Shown here: piece by piece, positions 37,093 to 44,930 of the stretch
Layout of the letters: each line of letters starts with the position of its first letter
Position numbering within the stretch: the first letter of the stretch is position 1
Source of the DNA: Planctomycetaceae bacterium
Lineage (GTDB): Bacteria > Planctomycetota > Phycisphaerae > SM23-33
DNA length: 64,000 nucleotides
Reading direction: 5' to 3'
Assembly (NCBI GenBank): GCA_039680605.1
Contig: JBDKTA010000058.1
Location: 1-64,000 of the forward strand
Program-made: the position numbers and the translations under genes
Notes under the pieces: generated by a model
The model's input: the letters and a program-made list of their open reading frames with translations, nothing else
What the model was told of the DNA's origin: nothing
Database searches by the model: none

Positions 37093-37314
37093 ATGGTGCT
37101 GCGAATCATCGGATTGGCCCTGCTTGCCGGGGGCATCGTGTTTCTGATATTAGGTCTTAACGCCACCGAGACCACCGGCGAGACCTTGCGAAAAGAGTTC
37201 GCCGGCCAGTACAGCGACGAGACGACCTGGTACATCATCCTGGGAGTCGTCGGCATTGTCGTCGGCGGCGCCCTGGCGATCTTCGGCCCGCGCCTGGGCA
37301 AGAAGGGTCCCTGA
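37093..37314 (+). CDS. Small two-helix membrane protein, DUF3185-like
   Basis: A 73-residue protein: helix 1 IIGLALLAGGIVFLILGL, a short polar segment with NATETTGE and a Trp-Tyr pair, helix 2 IILGVVGIVVGGALAIFG and a basic end. This matches the small DUF3185 family. AAAGGGGGG precedes the ATG. Role unknown. Confidence 0.75.
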   Translation: MVLRIIGLALLAGGIVFLILGLNATETTGETLRKEFAGQYSDETTWYIILGVVGIVVGGALAIFGPRLGKKGP

Positions 37315-37483
37315 ACGCGGATATTTCACCGCGGAGATCGCAGAGACGGGAAGTTCGCGCAGGAATTCACATTCCCGCCCCCGCGCACGCGCGGTAGCAT
37401 CAGGCAGATGAACCGGGCGGACAACGCCGCACCGCCAAGCGCCCCCCGCGCGAACAGGCCCGGGCTTGCTGAGAAAGGACCCC

Positions 37484-38071
37484 ATGCAGATTCTCGCCGG
37501 CCGATACAAGCACCGACACCTCCTGCCCCCGCCGCCGCAGGCCAAGACGCGACCCATCACGTCGCTGGCCAAGAAGTCCGTCATGGACACGCTGGGCGGC
37601 CTCATCGACGACGGCGTGGTGCTCGACCTGTACTGCGGCACCGGAACGCTCGGGATCGAGGCCCTCTCGCGCGGGGCGCGCCGGTGCTTCTTCGCCGACA
37701 ACAACGCCGACGTCATCGACTGCCTGCGCCGCAATATCGATGCCCTCGAAGGCGCCGCCGAAAGAAGCGTCGTCTGGCAGGGCAACGTGCCCCTGCGAAT
37801 CGGGCAATGGCTCACCGACGTCAGCGACGCCGTCGACGTGGCCTTTGTCGACCCGCCCTACGACACCGTCCGGGCCTGGGACTGGAACGACATCGCCCGA
37901 GACCTGCTGACCCCGCTGGCCGCACGCCTGAGCCCCAACGGCCTGATCGTCCTGCGAACCCCCGGAAAGATCACCGTCCCGCCGGGCCTGGGCGGCCTGT
38001 CCACCTGGCGCCAGCGCCGCTACGGCGACATGCGCGTCACCATGCTCGAATTGCCCAGACCGGAACCATAA
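37484..38071 (+). CDS. rsmD: 16S rRNA (guanine(966)-N(2))-methyltransferase
   Basis: A 195-residue RsmD that methylates G966 of 16S rRNA. It opens MQILAGRYKHRHL, with the RPITSLAKKSV segment, AdoMet motif VLDLYCGTGTLGIEALSRGA and catalytic FVDPPYD. ATG at 37484 has GAAAGGA upstream. A hairpin follows the stop directly and is shared with the convergent fasciclin gene. Confidence 0.9.
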   Translation: MQILAGRYKHRHLLPPPPQAKTRPITSLAKKSVMDTLGGLIDDGVVLDLYCGTGTLGIEALSRGARRCFFADNNADVIDCLRRNIDALEGAAERSVVWQGNVPLRIGQWLTDVSDAVDVAFVDPPYDTVRAWDWNDIARDLLTPLAARLSPNGLIVLRTPGKITVPPGLGGLSTWRQRRYGDMRVTMLELPRPEP

Positions 38072-38076
38072 AAAAC

Positions 38077-38100
38077 GCCGGTCCCGTTTCGGGGACCGGC
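38077..38100. terminator. Bidirectional terminator between rsmD and the fasciclin gene
   Basis: GCCGGTCCC (38077-38085) pairs with GGGACCGGC (38092-38100) around a 6-nt loop. An A-run on its left gives a U-run for minus-strand transcripts; on the plus strand the U-run is weak. Confidence 0.75.
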
Positions 38101-38129
38101 TTGAAGTTCGCGCAGCTCAGCCTGAAACT

Positions 38130-38630
38130 CTACTTGGGCATCAGCACCGTGTCGATCAGGTGGACCACGCCGTTGGAGGCCTCAACGTCGGCCGTCGTCA
38201 CCGTCGCGTCGTTCACCATCGTCTTGCCGTCTTTGGTGCTGATCTTGAGTTCCTCTCCGCTCAAGGACTTCAGCGTTTCCTTGCCCGCAAGGTCCTTGGC
38301 TGTCAGCTTGCCCTCCACCACGTGGCACTTGAGGACCTTCTGAAGCTCGGCCTTGTTCTCGGGCTTGAGCAGTTCGTCCAGCTTGCCTGCCGGCAGCTTG
38401 TCGAAGGCCGCATTCGTCGGGGCAAAGACCGTGTACGGCCCGGCGCCCTTGAGGGTCTCGACCAGATCGGCGGCCGCCAACGCCTTGACCAGCGTCGTGA
38501 GGTTTTCGTTGGCCTTGGCGGTTTCGACGATGTCTTTGGCCGCGGCGTCGGCCTGCGCCCAGGCCATTCCTGCAACACCGATCATCGCCAGCGTGGCGAA
38601 CCCCAGAGATATCCACTTAACGTGCGTCAT
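38130..38630 (-). CDS. Secreted fasciclin (FAS1) domain protein
   Basis: A 166-residue exported protein: signal peptide ending MAWAQA, then one FAS1 domain with the two family boxes GPYTVFAPTNAAFDKLP and VEASNGVVHLIDTVLMP. FAS1 domains mediate adhesion or bind surface polymers. ATG at 38630 has AAAGGAT upstream; an in-frame start at 38657 is possible. Terminated by the shared hairpin at 38077-38100. Confidence 0.88.
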   Translation of the reverse strand: MTHVKWISLGFATLAMIGVAGMAWAQADAAAKDIVETAKANENLTTLVKALAAADLVETLKGAGPYTVFAPTNAAFDKLPAGKLDELLKPENKAELQKVLKCHVVEGKLTAKDLAGKETLKSLSGEELKISTKDGKTMVNDATVTTADVEASNGVVHLIDTVLMPK

Positions 38631-38759
38631 TTGTACACCGATCCTTTCTGGCCACATGGGCCTTGGTATGCGTTCCCCCGTGAATCGCCGAATTCTATTC
38701 GCCCACCGGTCCGGAATTAGAGCCGGCAGCGAATTTCGGGAAGCAAGCGGAGTAGAGCG

Positions 38760-38981
38760 TCAGTGCGCGGTCTTATGAAAAGGCCAATCGTCATAGCTCG
38801 TGACGAATCCCCATTTCTGAGCGGGCAGATTGTGTTTCTCGGGGTTGGACTCGATGTATCGGATGCAGGTGCGCATGGACTCGATGCTGTCCTTGTAGAC
38901 GCTGCGCGAGAGACTTCCGCGCGGATCGTTGGGTAACCAGTGACCGTACCCTGTGAGAATGATGTGATGGGCGATGATCAT
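38760..38981 (-). pseudogene. Internally deleted IS200-type (Y1/REP-associated) transposase remnant
   Basis: A 73-codon ORF whose first 27 residues (MIIAHHIILTGYGHWLPNDP, then RGSLSR) match the start of Y1-type transposase-like proteins. Its last 40 (CIRYIESNPEKHNLP, YDDWPF) match the end. The catalytic middle with the HUH motif and tyrosine is gone, the junction falling near VYKDSIESM, and the frame is kept. It borders a 23-bp perfect inverted repeat at 39001-39128. Confidence 0.7.
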
Positions 38982-39243
38982 GGTGCGGTATTCTCAAAGA
39001 AACGAACGCCGCACCGCAAGCGGATTCTTCGCGTTTGTACCCATCTCATGACGCTTCCGCGAAGAGCAAACGCCCCACCGCAAGCGGCGAGGGTGCTCAC
39101 TGCACCCGCTTGCGGTGCGGCGTTCGTTAATTCGCCCGTCGACCGGACATTGCACATTCCTTGCAGTTTGTTGTACTTTTCACAGCGAATTGCGGGAAGC
39201 AGCAGGACTCGCTACTCGGTCTATGGTAATGACGGAAACCATC
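38982..39243. repeat. Inverted-repeat region beside the transposase remnant
   Basis: Perfect 23-bp arms at 39001-39023 and 39106-39128 (AACGAACGCCGCACCGCAAG and complement) flank 82 bp that contain a further partial copy (CCCCACCGCAAGCGGCGAGG near 39073). No gene seen here. Confidence 0.8.
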
Positions 39244-39271
39244 TTGACGCCCCGGTGATCTATGCTACGAT
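39244..39271 (+). promoter_or_regulatory. Predicted promoter of the PEP-CTERM gene
   Basis: TTGACG (39244-39249), 16-bp spacer, TACGAT (39266-39271), 36 bp before the ATG at 39307. Confidence 0.55.
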
Positions 39272-39306
39272 GACACTCTGGACCCGCAAAAAGGAAGGAA
39301 GCCTCA

Positions 39307-40041
39307 ATGTCAAACCGCTACGCATGTGCTATCGCTGCATCTTTAGTGATCGCCGCAGTGTCTCTTTCGGCTCGCGCCGCCACGTACCAGGGCAGTCTCA
39401 CGTATACCCCCGGATACCCGGCGGATTCCAGCGACGGTTTGGCCGTGGGCCCGTCGAATCTGCAGTGGGTCAACTACACCGTCAGCATGTCGTGGACCGT
39501 CACCAATGAAGACGCGTCCTATGCGACGCATCCGTGGAAGTACACCTACACCTTCGGCCACAACGGCACGCAGGCGGCGATCAGCCACCTGATCATCGAG
39601 GCCTCCGAGGGCATCAGCGCCGCCAACATTACCGGCCTCACTGGCGCCACTCTTGATTCAGCCGGCATGCAGACCGTGCAGTCGGGCAATCCCGACATGC
39701 CCGAAGGGCTGGTGGGTCTGAAGTTTGCCCCTGCCGCAGATGCGTTTTCGATGACCTGGACGTTCTACAGTGATCGCGCGCCGGTCTGGGGAGACTTCTA
39801 CGCCAAGTGCGGCGGCAAACTGGGCGGCTTCAATCACGCCTATAACTACAACCTGACCGGCTTGGTCGAAAGCGGCTTCCTCACCGGCGACGTCGACCCG
39901 ACAGCCGCGCCCAGCAACGGTTCGGTCGCCTTCCACATCCTGCGCCCCGACACCGTCTCGATCCCCGAGCCGGCGACAATGTCGGTCCTGGCCGCCGGCG
40001 CCCTCGCCGCCCTGATCCGCCGGCGCAGAACCCGCGCATAG
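39307..40041 (+). CDS. PEP-CTERM sorting domain protein, secreted
   Basis: A 244-residue exported protein: signal peptide (about 1-25), a beta-rich passenger with many Thr, Ser, Gly and Trp residues, and a C-terminal sorting tag. The tag has PEP (SIPEPATMSVLAAG), a hydrophobic helix and a basic RRRRTRA end. PEP-CTERM proteins are cleaved by exosortase and usually go to the cell surface or matrix; no exosortase gene is in the window. AAGGAAGGA precedes the ATG. The passenger domain is not recognised. Confidence 0.88.
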   Translation: MSNRYACAIAASLVIAAVSLSARAATYQGSLTYTPGYPADSSDGLAVGPSNLQWVNYTVSMSWTVTNEDASYATHPWKYTYTFGHNGTQAAISHLIIEASEGISAANITGLTGATLDSAGMQTVQSGNPDMPEGLVGLKFAPAADAFSMTWTFYSDRAPVWGDFYAKCGGKLGGFNHAYNYNLTGLVESGFLTGDVDPTAAPSNGSVAFHILRPDTVSIPEPATMSVLAAGALAALIRRRRTRA

Positions 40042-40107
40042 CGATGCCGGTGGATTCGGGTTTCAGGTCCATAAGCTTGCGGCCGCCTTGAGCCGCTCAC
40101 CGCACCG

Positions 40108-40650
40108 CTATGCCGAGAGCCAATCCAGCAGCAACATTGGCAGGCCGATCCCGACAGCGGCGCCGTAGATAGCGTCGAGCCAGACCACTCGCCCGACGTT
40201 CAAAACGGCGATCAGGCCTGCCAGCGGCAGGCTCAGGATGCCCAGTGGATTACCCCGTCGGGCCGCGGCCCATCCCTCGCGCCACAACGTGCTCACGTCG
40301 CCGGTGGAAGGAATCGCGTGCATCCCGATCGAAATGCCCAGCCAGAGCATCAGCAAGCTCTTGCCATTATGGATGCCGAACACCTCTCGCGGCAGCATGA
40401 CCGGAAAACAGATCGCCACGCACAGCAGGGTGTTGAGCAGGAAGGGACCCATGCAGATCAGCAGCGTCGAGGTGAAATTCCCGGGCTGCTCGTGGATGAC
40501 GTAGCCTGCTGGATTGCCAAAGCGGAAAAAACAGGCGTCAAACACCGCCACCTTGCGCAGGCGGCAAAACAAAAGGTGGGCCGCCTCGTGAACGATCACT
40601 CCGGGAAACGTCAGGGCAGCGATTACCGGACCGGGAATAATGAAGAACAT
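40108..40650 (-). CDS. Membrane protein with HExxH motif, M50-like (DUF3267-like)
   Basis: A 180-residue protein with about five helices. HEAAH (His21-His25) sits in the first helix as in site-2-protease-like and DUF3267 proteins, and a glycine-free ND-type third ligand motif is not obvious; the later WLDAIYG could supply Asp. It may be an active intramembrane metalloprotease or a degenerate one. It starts 2 bp after the stop of the Zn-ribbon/TPR gene and is surely co-transcribed with it. Confidence 0.7.
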   Translation of the reverse strand: MFFIIPGPVIAALTFPGVIVHEAAHLLFCRLRKVAVFDACFFRFGNPAGYVIHEQPGNFTSTLLICMGPFLLNTLLCVAICFPVMLPREVFGIHNGKSLLMLWLGISIGMHAIPSTGDVSTLWREGWAAARRGNPLGILSLPLAGLIAVLNVGRVVWLDAIYGAAVGIGLPMLLLDWLSA

Positions 40651-40652
40651 GA

Positions 40653-41717
40653 TTACTCCTTGCTCGATGCCGGCCTCGAAGCGGCGCCGACGGTGGCCAG
40701 ATACTGCTTGCGGCTGATGATCGTCCGCGTGTTGATGCGGTGAAGGATCCGCTGGCGATACTCGTCGGGGTGGGGATCATCGCTGCCGGCAGGCAGCGCA
40801 TTGAGAATCGCAAGGGCCTGCGCCTTGTAGCTGTCCTGTCCGCTCTGGGCGTACATGCACGCCAAGGCCGAGGCCACCTGGGCGCGGCTGGCGTCATCGC
40901 CCTGGAGTTGCTCCAGGGCGCGAGCCTTGTCCAGAAATGCCGGGTAGTCCTTAGCATCGAAGGCCGCCCCGCCCTCGGCTCGCAGAATCAGCGCGTCAAG
41001 CGCCTTGACGGGGATGTTCGAGTCGCCGCGCGCTTTGCGGAAGCACTCCACGGCAGCGGCAGAGCGGTCTTCCTGCATCGCGTCAATTCCCCTGTAGATC
41101 AAGGCGTCGGCCCGAAGGCGGGAATCTTGCGGCAGGGCCTGGGAGGCTTGGTCTGTCAGCTCCGCTGCAAGTTTGAAATCCCCTTTTTCAGCGGCTTGCA
41201 CGCCGCGGGAATACGCCAGATGGGCTTGGGCGGCCACCGCCAGGCCCCTCACTTCGGCGCTCTCGGGAACATGCCCTGCCGCCGCCTTCGCCATCGAGTC
41301 TGCCTTGACGTAATCGGGCTGGGGCGACTTGAGGCATTTGATTGCCGCCCGGGCCTCAAAGAATCCTTGGAAGAATCGCCAGTTCGTCGCCAGTGAAAAG
41401 ACGATCAGCCCAGCCACCACCAGTGAGGCGGCCTTGACCCACAAGGGCAGCGGATAATGGAGCAACCGCTGCGAACAGCTATCGCAAACCGGATGCCCGG
41501 CCACGCTTTGCAGCTCCAGCGATCCGAAATCTGCGCCGCACACGGCGCAGACGGTGGTATCCACAACCGGCTGGACCAGCCCCTGGGGAACTTCGCCGGC
41601 AGGGTAACTCTCCACCTCGCTAGTGCAACAGGCCTCGCAGAATATCTTGCCGCCCACGTCAAACATGGTGGCCGCCGGAGCAGTGATCCCGCACCCGTCA
41701 CATCGCAATTGCTTCAT
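40653..41717 (-). CDS. Zn-ribbon, single-helix, TPR-repeat membrane protein
   Basis: A 354-residue protein. Two N-terminal CxxC zinc knuckle pairs (LRCDGCGI, FCEACC; then VCAVCGADF, VCDSCSQ) are followed by one helix (about 92-110) and a helical TPR-like region of four or more repeats (about 140-330), for example AYSRGVQAAEKGDFKLAAEL. This is a planctomycete-style membrane scaffold with a cytoplasmic Zn ribbon. Together with the HExxH membrane protein translated right after it, it might form a proteolysis or protein-sorting unit. That role is inferred from adjacency only. Confidence 0.7.
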   Translation of the reverse strand: MKQLRCDGCGITAPAATMFDVGGKIFCEACCTSEVESYPAGEVPQGLVQPVVDTTVCAVCGADFGSLELQSVAGHPVCDSCSQRLLHYPLPLWVKAASLVVAGLIVFSLATNWRFFQGFFEARAAIKCLKSPQPDYVKADSMAKAAAGHVPESAEVRGLAVAAQAHLAYSRGVQAAEKGDFKLAAELTDQASQALPQDSRLRADALIYRGIDAMQEDRSAAAVECFRKARGDSNIPVKALDALILRAEGGAAFDAKDYPAFLDKARALEQLQGDDASRAQVASALACMYAQSGQDSYKAQALAILNALPAGSDDPHPDEYRQRILHRINTRTIISRKQYLATVGAASRPASSKE

Positions 41718-41861
41718 TGATGCCCCTCATACTGCGCTCTTGATCAACCGTTATTCCAAACGCTGCCGGTATTCTGCCCCCAGCGCAGCCCCTGGGCAAG
41801 AGCCTGCTTGTCTTTCTGGGGACGTGGCAGCCAGCGCAGCCTCCCGTCCAGGGCAACGTCC

Positions 41862-43022
41862 TCAATCCGGCAGGGAATACTGCGGAATCTTCATCCACTG
41901 GCCGTCCTTCATCGCCGACTGGTGGGCGACGATCCCGCAGACGGTCATGTTCAACGCCTGCGCCACGTCCACCAGCGGGCGGCGGTTGGTGAGAATCGCC
42001 TCGACGAACTCGTTGGTAAGGTATCCGTGCGAGCCGCCGTGCCCGCCGGCGGCGAGCCCGGGCGGCAGCGGCGGCCGCGCGATCAGCGGCGCAGGCTCGC
42101 CGGCGCCCTCGGCATAGAAGCTGCCGTCGTATGATCCTTTTTCCGCGCGGAGGCGCCCCTGCTCTCCGCCGCGGCCGGGCGTGTCCCAACTCACGGCCAT
42201 CCGCGCCATGCCGCCCTCGCTCGTTCGCAACAACGCCACCTCCGTGCCGAAGGGATTGCCGAAGGCGTTATTCTCCGCCTTGAGGTGCTCGATGGAACTG
42301 CGTGCGCCCAGGCAGGAGACTTCGGTGAAGCTGCCGCCGGTGATGCCCACATAGTACGCCGACGAGTGCGTGACATACCACTGCGGGGGCAGACCCGTCC
42401 GCCACGCCCCGTGGGCCGCCAGCGGCGTGGGAAAATAGTGCCAGTACTCCCCCTCGGTGTAGATCACGCGACCCAGATCCCCGCGCCGGTACATCTCCCG
42501 CGCCGAATGAACGTCCTGGTGGTAGCAGGAGGTCTCGAACATCATGTACGTGCATCCGGAAGCCTTGACCGCTTCGAAAAGCGCGTCGGCGTCGTCAAGC
42601 GACCCGAAGACCGCCGGCACGGCCGAGGCCACGTGCTTGCCCGCCTTGAGCGCCGCGATGGCCAGCCGCGCGTGGCTGGGCGCGTCGGTGGCGATGAAGA
42701 CAGCCTCGATCGCATCGTCCTCGATCAGCTCTTCGCACGAGGCGTAAGTTTTTTCGCAGCGGCAGGCGCTGGCCAACGCCGCCCGCTGGCCGGCGTCCAG
42801 GTCGGCCACCGCCGCGACGCTCACGTTGGGATGGTCCTGGAACCCGAAGGCCGCCCCGAAGGCGCAGACGCCGTACCCGGCAATGCCGACGCGGAGCCTT
42901 CGGTCGCTGACGGGTTGCCATTCCCTGGCGGCCTGTACGTCCGTCGGCGCCTGCTCAAATCCCTGGATCGCGGGGGTCTGGGGTGCTCCCCTACGGTTCG
43001 CCTTCGCCTTTTGTGCGCTCAT
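41862..43022 (-). CDS. Gfo/Idh/MocA-family oxidoreductase
   Basis: A 386-residue NAD(P)-dependent dehydrogenase-type protein. The Rossmann motif LRVGIAGYGVCAFGAAFG (about 42-60) replaces the usual GxGxxG with GYGVCA. AVFIATDAPSHARLAIAALKAGKHV and the active-site region (the EKP motif is read AVPA) follow. The later domain has FETSCYHQDVHSAREMYRRG and EGEYWHYF. ATG at 43022 follows AGAGGAC. Loss of the usual catalytic Lys in EKP suggests a non-standard activity. Sugars or inositols are the usual substrates; here unknown. Confidence 0.82.
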   Translation of the reverse strand: MSAQKAKANRRGAPQTPAIQGFEQAPTDVQAAREWQPVSDRRLRVGIAGYGVCAFGAAFGFQDHPNVSVAAVADLDAGQRAALASACRCEKTYASCEELIEDDAIEAVFIATDAPSHARLAIAALKAGKHVASAVPAVFGSLDDADALFEAVKASGCTYMMFETSCYHQDVHSAREMYRRGDLGRVIYTEGEYWHYFPTPLAAHGAWRTGLPPQWYVTHSSAYYVGITGGSFTEVSCLGARSSIEHLKAENNAFGNPFGTEVALLRTSEGGMARMAVSWDTPGRGGEQGRLRAEKGSYDGSFYAEGAGEPAPLIARPPLPPGLAAGGHGGSHGYLTNEFVEAILTNRRPLVDVAQALNMTVCGIVAHQSAMKDGQWMKIPQYSLPD

Positions 43023-43109
43023 GGTAGTCCTCTTATAGGGGCTTTGACAAAATGTAGCATGAGCATCTTGGCTCATATCGAACGTCGTGTCCATGTATTC
43101 CGTCGCCCG

Positions 43110-43160
43110 GGGTGGCATGGCGACCCAGGAGAAACAAAAACGTGTGTCGCCATGCCACCC
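43110..43160. repeat. GGTGGCATGGCGAC inverted repeat, copy 2
   Basis: GGTGGCATGGCGA and TCGCCATGCCACC flank a GAAACAAAAACG loop. The element at 27474-27516 is the same sequence in the opposite orientation. Confidence 0.8.
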
Positions 43161-43220
43161 GTTTCCAATCGTGCGCTTATTAAGAATAGCTGTGATTCTG
43201 ACGGAATTGCGGTTCAGGCC

Positions 43221-44594
43221 TTACAGGCGGTGCTGGAGCGGTTGGGTTCCTGGCCCGTCGGGGGCGATGAGGCCTTTCTGGATGTAGATGGGGTGGGTGG
43301 CGCGGCCGAGGGCGGGCAGGCGCAGGGCGAAGGCGATACCGGCCGCGGCGCAGCCGCCGGCCCCGACGAGCACCGCTCCCGGGGCGCCGAGCCAATGGGC
43401 CAGCCAACCGCTGAGCAGGCTGCCGAAAGGCATCATCCCCATGAAGCAGACGGTGTAGAGGCTCATGACGCGGCCTCGCTTGTCGTCGTCGACGATGGTC
43501 TGCAGCAGTGTGTTGCTGGCGACCATCTGGATCATGAAGGCAAAGCCCACCACCACCAGCAGTGACAGGGAGAGGTACAGGTTCGCCGAGAGGGCAAAGA
43601 GCGCCAAGGCCGCGGCGAACAGCACCGACGCGGCGGCCATGATTCTGCCCAGGCCTCGGGCGCTGGTTCGCCAGGCCAGGAGCACGCCGCCGGCCAGCGC
43701 GCCCAGTCCCGTGGCGGCGGTGAGGAAACCCAGGGTGGCCGGTCCGCCGTGGAAGATATCCTTGGCGAAGACCGGCAGCAGCACGGTGTAGGGCGTTCCG
43801 AGCAGGCTTGTCAGGGCCAGCAGCAGCAGGATGGCCCGGATGGGCGCGAAGCCCATCGAGTAGTTAAGCCCCTCGCGCAGGGTGTGCAGGATGCCCCGTC
43901 GCGGAGGGCGCGGCGGCCCGGGGCGCACGCGCATCGCCAGCAGCGCCGCCACGACGGCCAGGAACGTTGCGCCGTTGATCAGGAAGGCCCGCCCCTCGCC
44001 CAGGGCACGGTAGTTTTCACTGGCGGCGGCAGTCTGGGCGGGGCTCAGGACGTAGATCAGCCACCCGGCCAGCACCGGCCCGACCAGCTTGGCGGCGTTG
44101 ACCAGAAACGAATTGAGGGCGATGGCGTTGGGGAGGTCGTCCTTCTTCTCGAGCATCTCGACGACGAACGACTGGCGGATCGGAATGTCGAAAGCGTTGA
44201 TCAGCCCCATGACGGCCGCCAGGGCGATGATGTGCCAGACCTCGATGGCGCCGCTCAGGGCCAGGGCGCCCAGGGCGAAGGCCTGCACCATCGCCAGCAC
44301 CTGCGTCAGGATCAGCGCGCCGCGTCGGTTGACGCGGTCGGCCAGCACGCCGGCAAACGGGGCCACCAGGAACGTGAGGATCGAGCCGGCAAAACCCACC
44401 ACGCCCAGCAGCCATTCCGAGCCGGTCATGCGATACACCAGCCACGCCAGCGCCGTCCGCTGCACCCACGTGCCGATCAGGCTGGTGCCCTGGCCCAGGA
44501 AGAACAGCTTGTAGTTGCGGTGCCCCAGCGCGCGCACCAGCGTGCGCCAGCGGGGAAGGCTCTGGGAGGGAATGGGCGGCTCAACCGACGACAT
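43221..44594 (-). CDS. MFS efflux transporter (MFS_3/EntS-like)
   Basis: A 457-residue 12-helix exporter. It begins LFFLGQGTSLIGTWVQRTALAW, with motif A GVLADRVNRRGALI after TM2 and a second-half NTLLQTIVDDDKRGRVMSLY, a signature of the enterobactin-exporter-like MFS_3 family. ATG at 44594 has AGGA 7 nt upstream; a TTG at 44609 would add 5 residues. Substrate unknown, siderophore-like or drug export possible. Upstream is the nested palindrome 44660-44816. Confidence 0.88.
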   Translation of the reverse strand: MSSVEPPIPSQSLPRWRTLVRALGHRNYKLFFLGQGTSLIGTWVQRTALAWLVYRMTGSEWLLGVVGFAGSILTFLVAPFAGVLADRVNRRGALILTQVLAMVQAFALGALALSGAIEVWHIIALAAVMGLINAFDIPIRQSFVVEMLEKKDDLPNAIALNSFLVNAAKLVGPVLAGWLIYVLSPAQTAAASENYRALGEGRAFLINGATFLAVVAALLAMRVRPGPPRPPRRGILHTLREGLNYSMGFAPIRAILLLLALTSLLGTPYTVLLPVFAKDIFHGGPATLGFLTAATGLGALAGGVLLAWRTSARGLGRIMAAASVLFAAALALFALSANLYLSLSLLVVVGFAFMIQMVASNTLLQTIVDDDKRGRVMSLYTVCFMGMMPFGSLLSGWLAHWLGAPGAVLVGAGGCAAAGIAFALRLPALGRATHPIYIQKGLIAPDGPGTQPLQHRL

Positions 44595-44659
44595 CAGCTC
44601 ATCCTGCAAAAAGGTAATGATACTCTCCGCCGGCGGCGATCACAATGCGGGCGCGGGGA

Positions 44660-44816
44660 GGGGAAAAGTCGCGGCGGAGGCACTAAATGAAGAAGTAATT
44701 CGTTGTGTGAATTACTTCTTCATTTGGGGCCGTGTATCCTGGCTCAGCGCAAGTATCTATCAAAGCCAAACAACGGCTTTGATAAATACTTGGTGCCTCC
44801 GCCGCGACTTTTCCCC
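44660..44816. repeat. Nested T-shaped palindrome with two inner hairpins
   Basis: Outer arms, GC-rich, perfect over 24 bp (44660-44683 with 44793-44816). Inside lie two AT-rich hairpins of identical geometry, 17-bp stem and 7-nt loop: 44685-44701/44709-44725 (perfect) and 44751-44767/44775-44791 (one mismatch). The loops GTTGTGT and AAACAAC are complementary at 6 of 7 positions. A 25-bp segment joins the two hairpins. It lies between divergent genes, within a 336-bp gene-free gap. Confidence 0.9.
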
Positions 44817-44857
44817 GCCCGGCGAACCCGCGGCGGGTTAGATCAACCGTGCCGATC

Positions 44858-44898
44858 GGGTGCCATGGCGGCCGTTGTCTCAGCCGCCATGTCCCTGA
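44858..44898. repeat. GGTGCCATGGCGGCC repeat, copy 2
   Basis: Starts GGGTGCCATGGCGGCCGT and ends with GCCGCCATGTCC, an imperfect palindrome sharing its first half with 2565-2601. It ends about 35 bp before the start codon of the next gene. Confidence 0.65.
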
Positions 44899-44930
44899 CC
44901 GTTCCACAGCGCCTTTATCCGGAGAACCCC

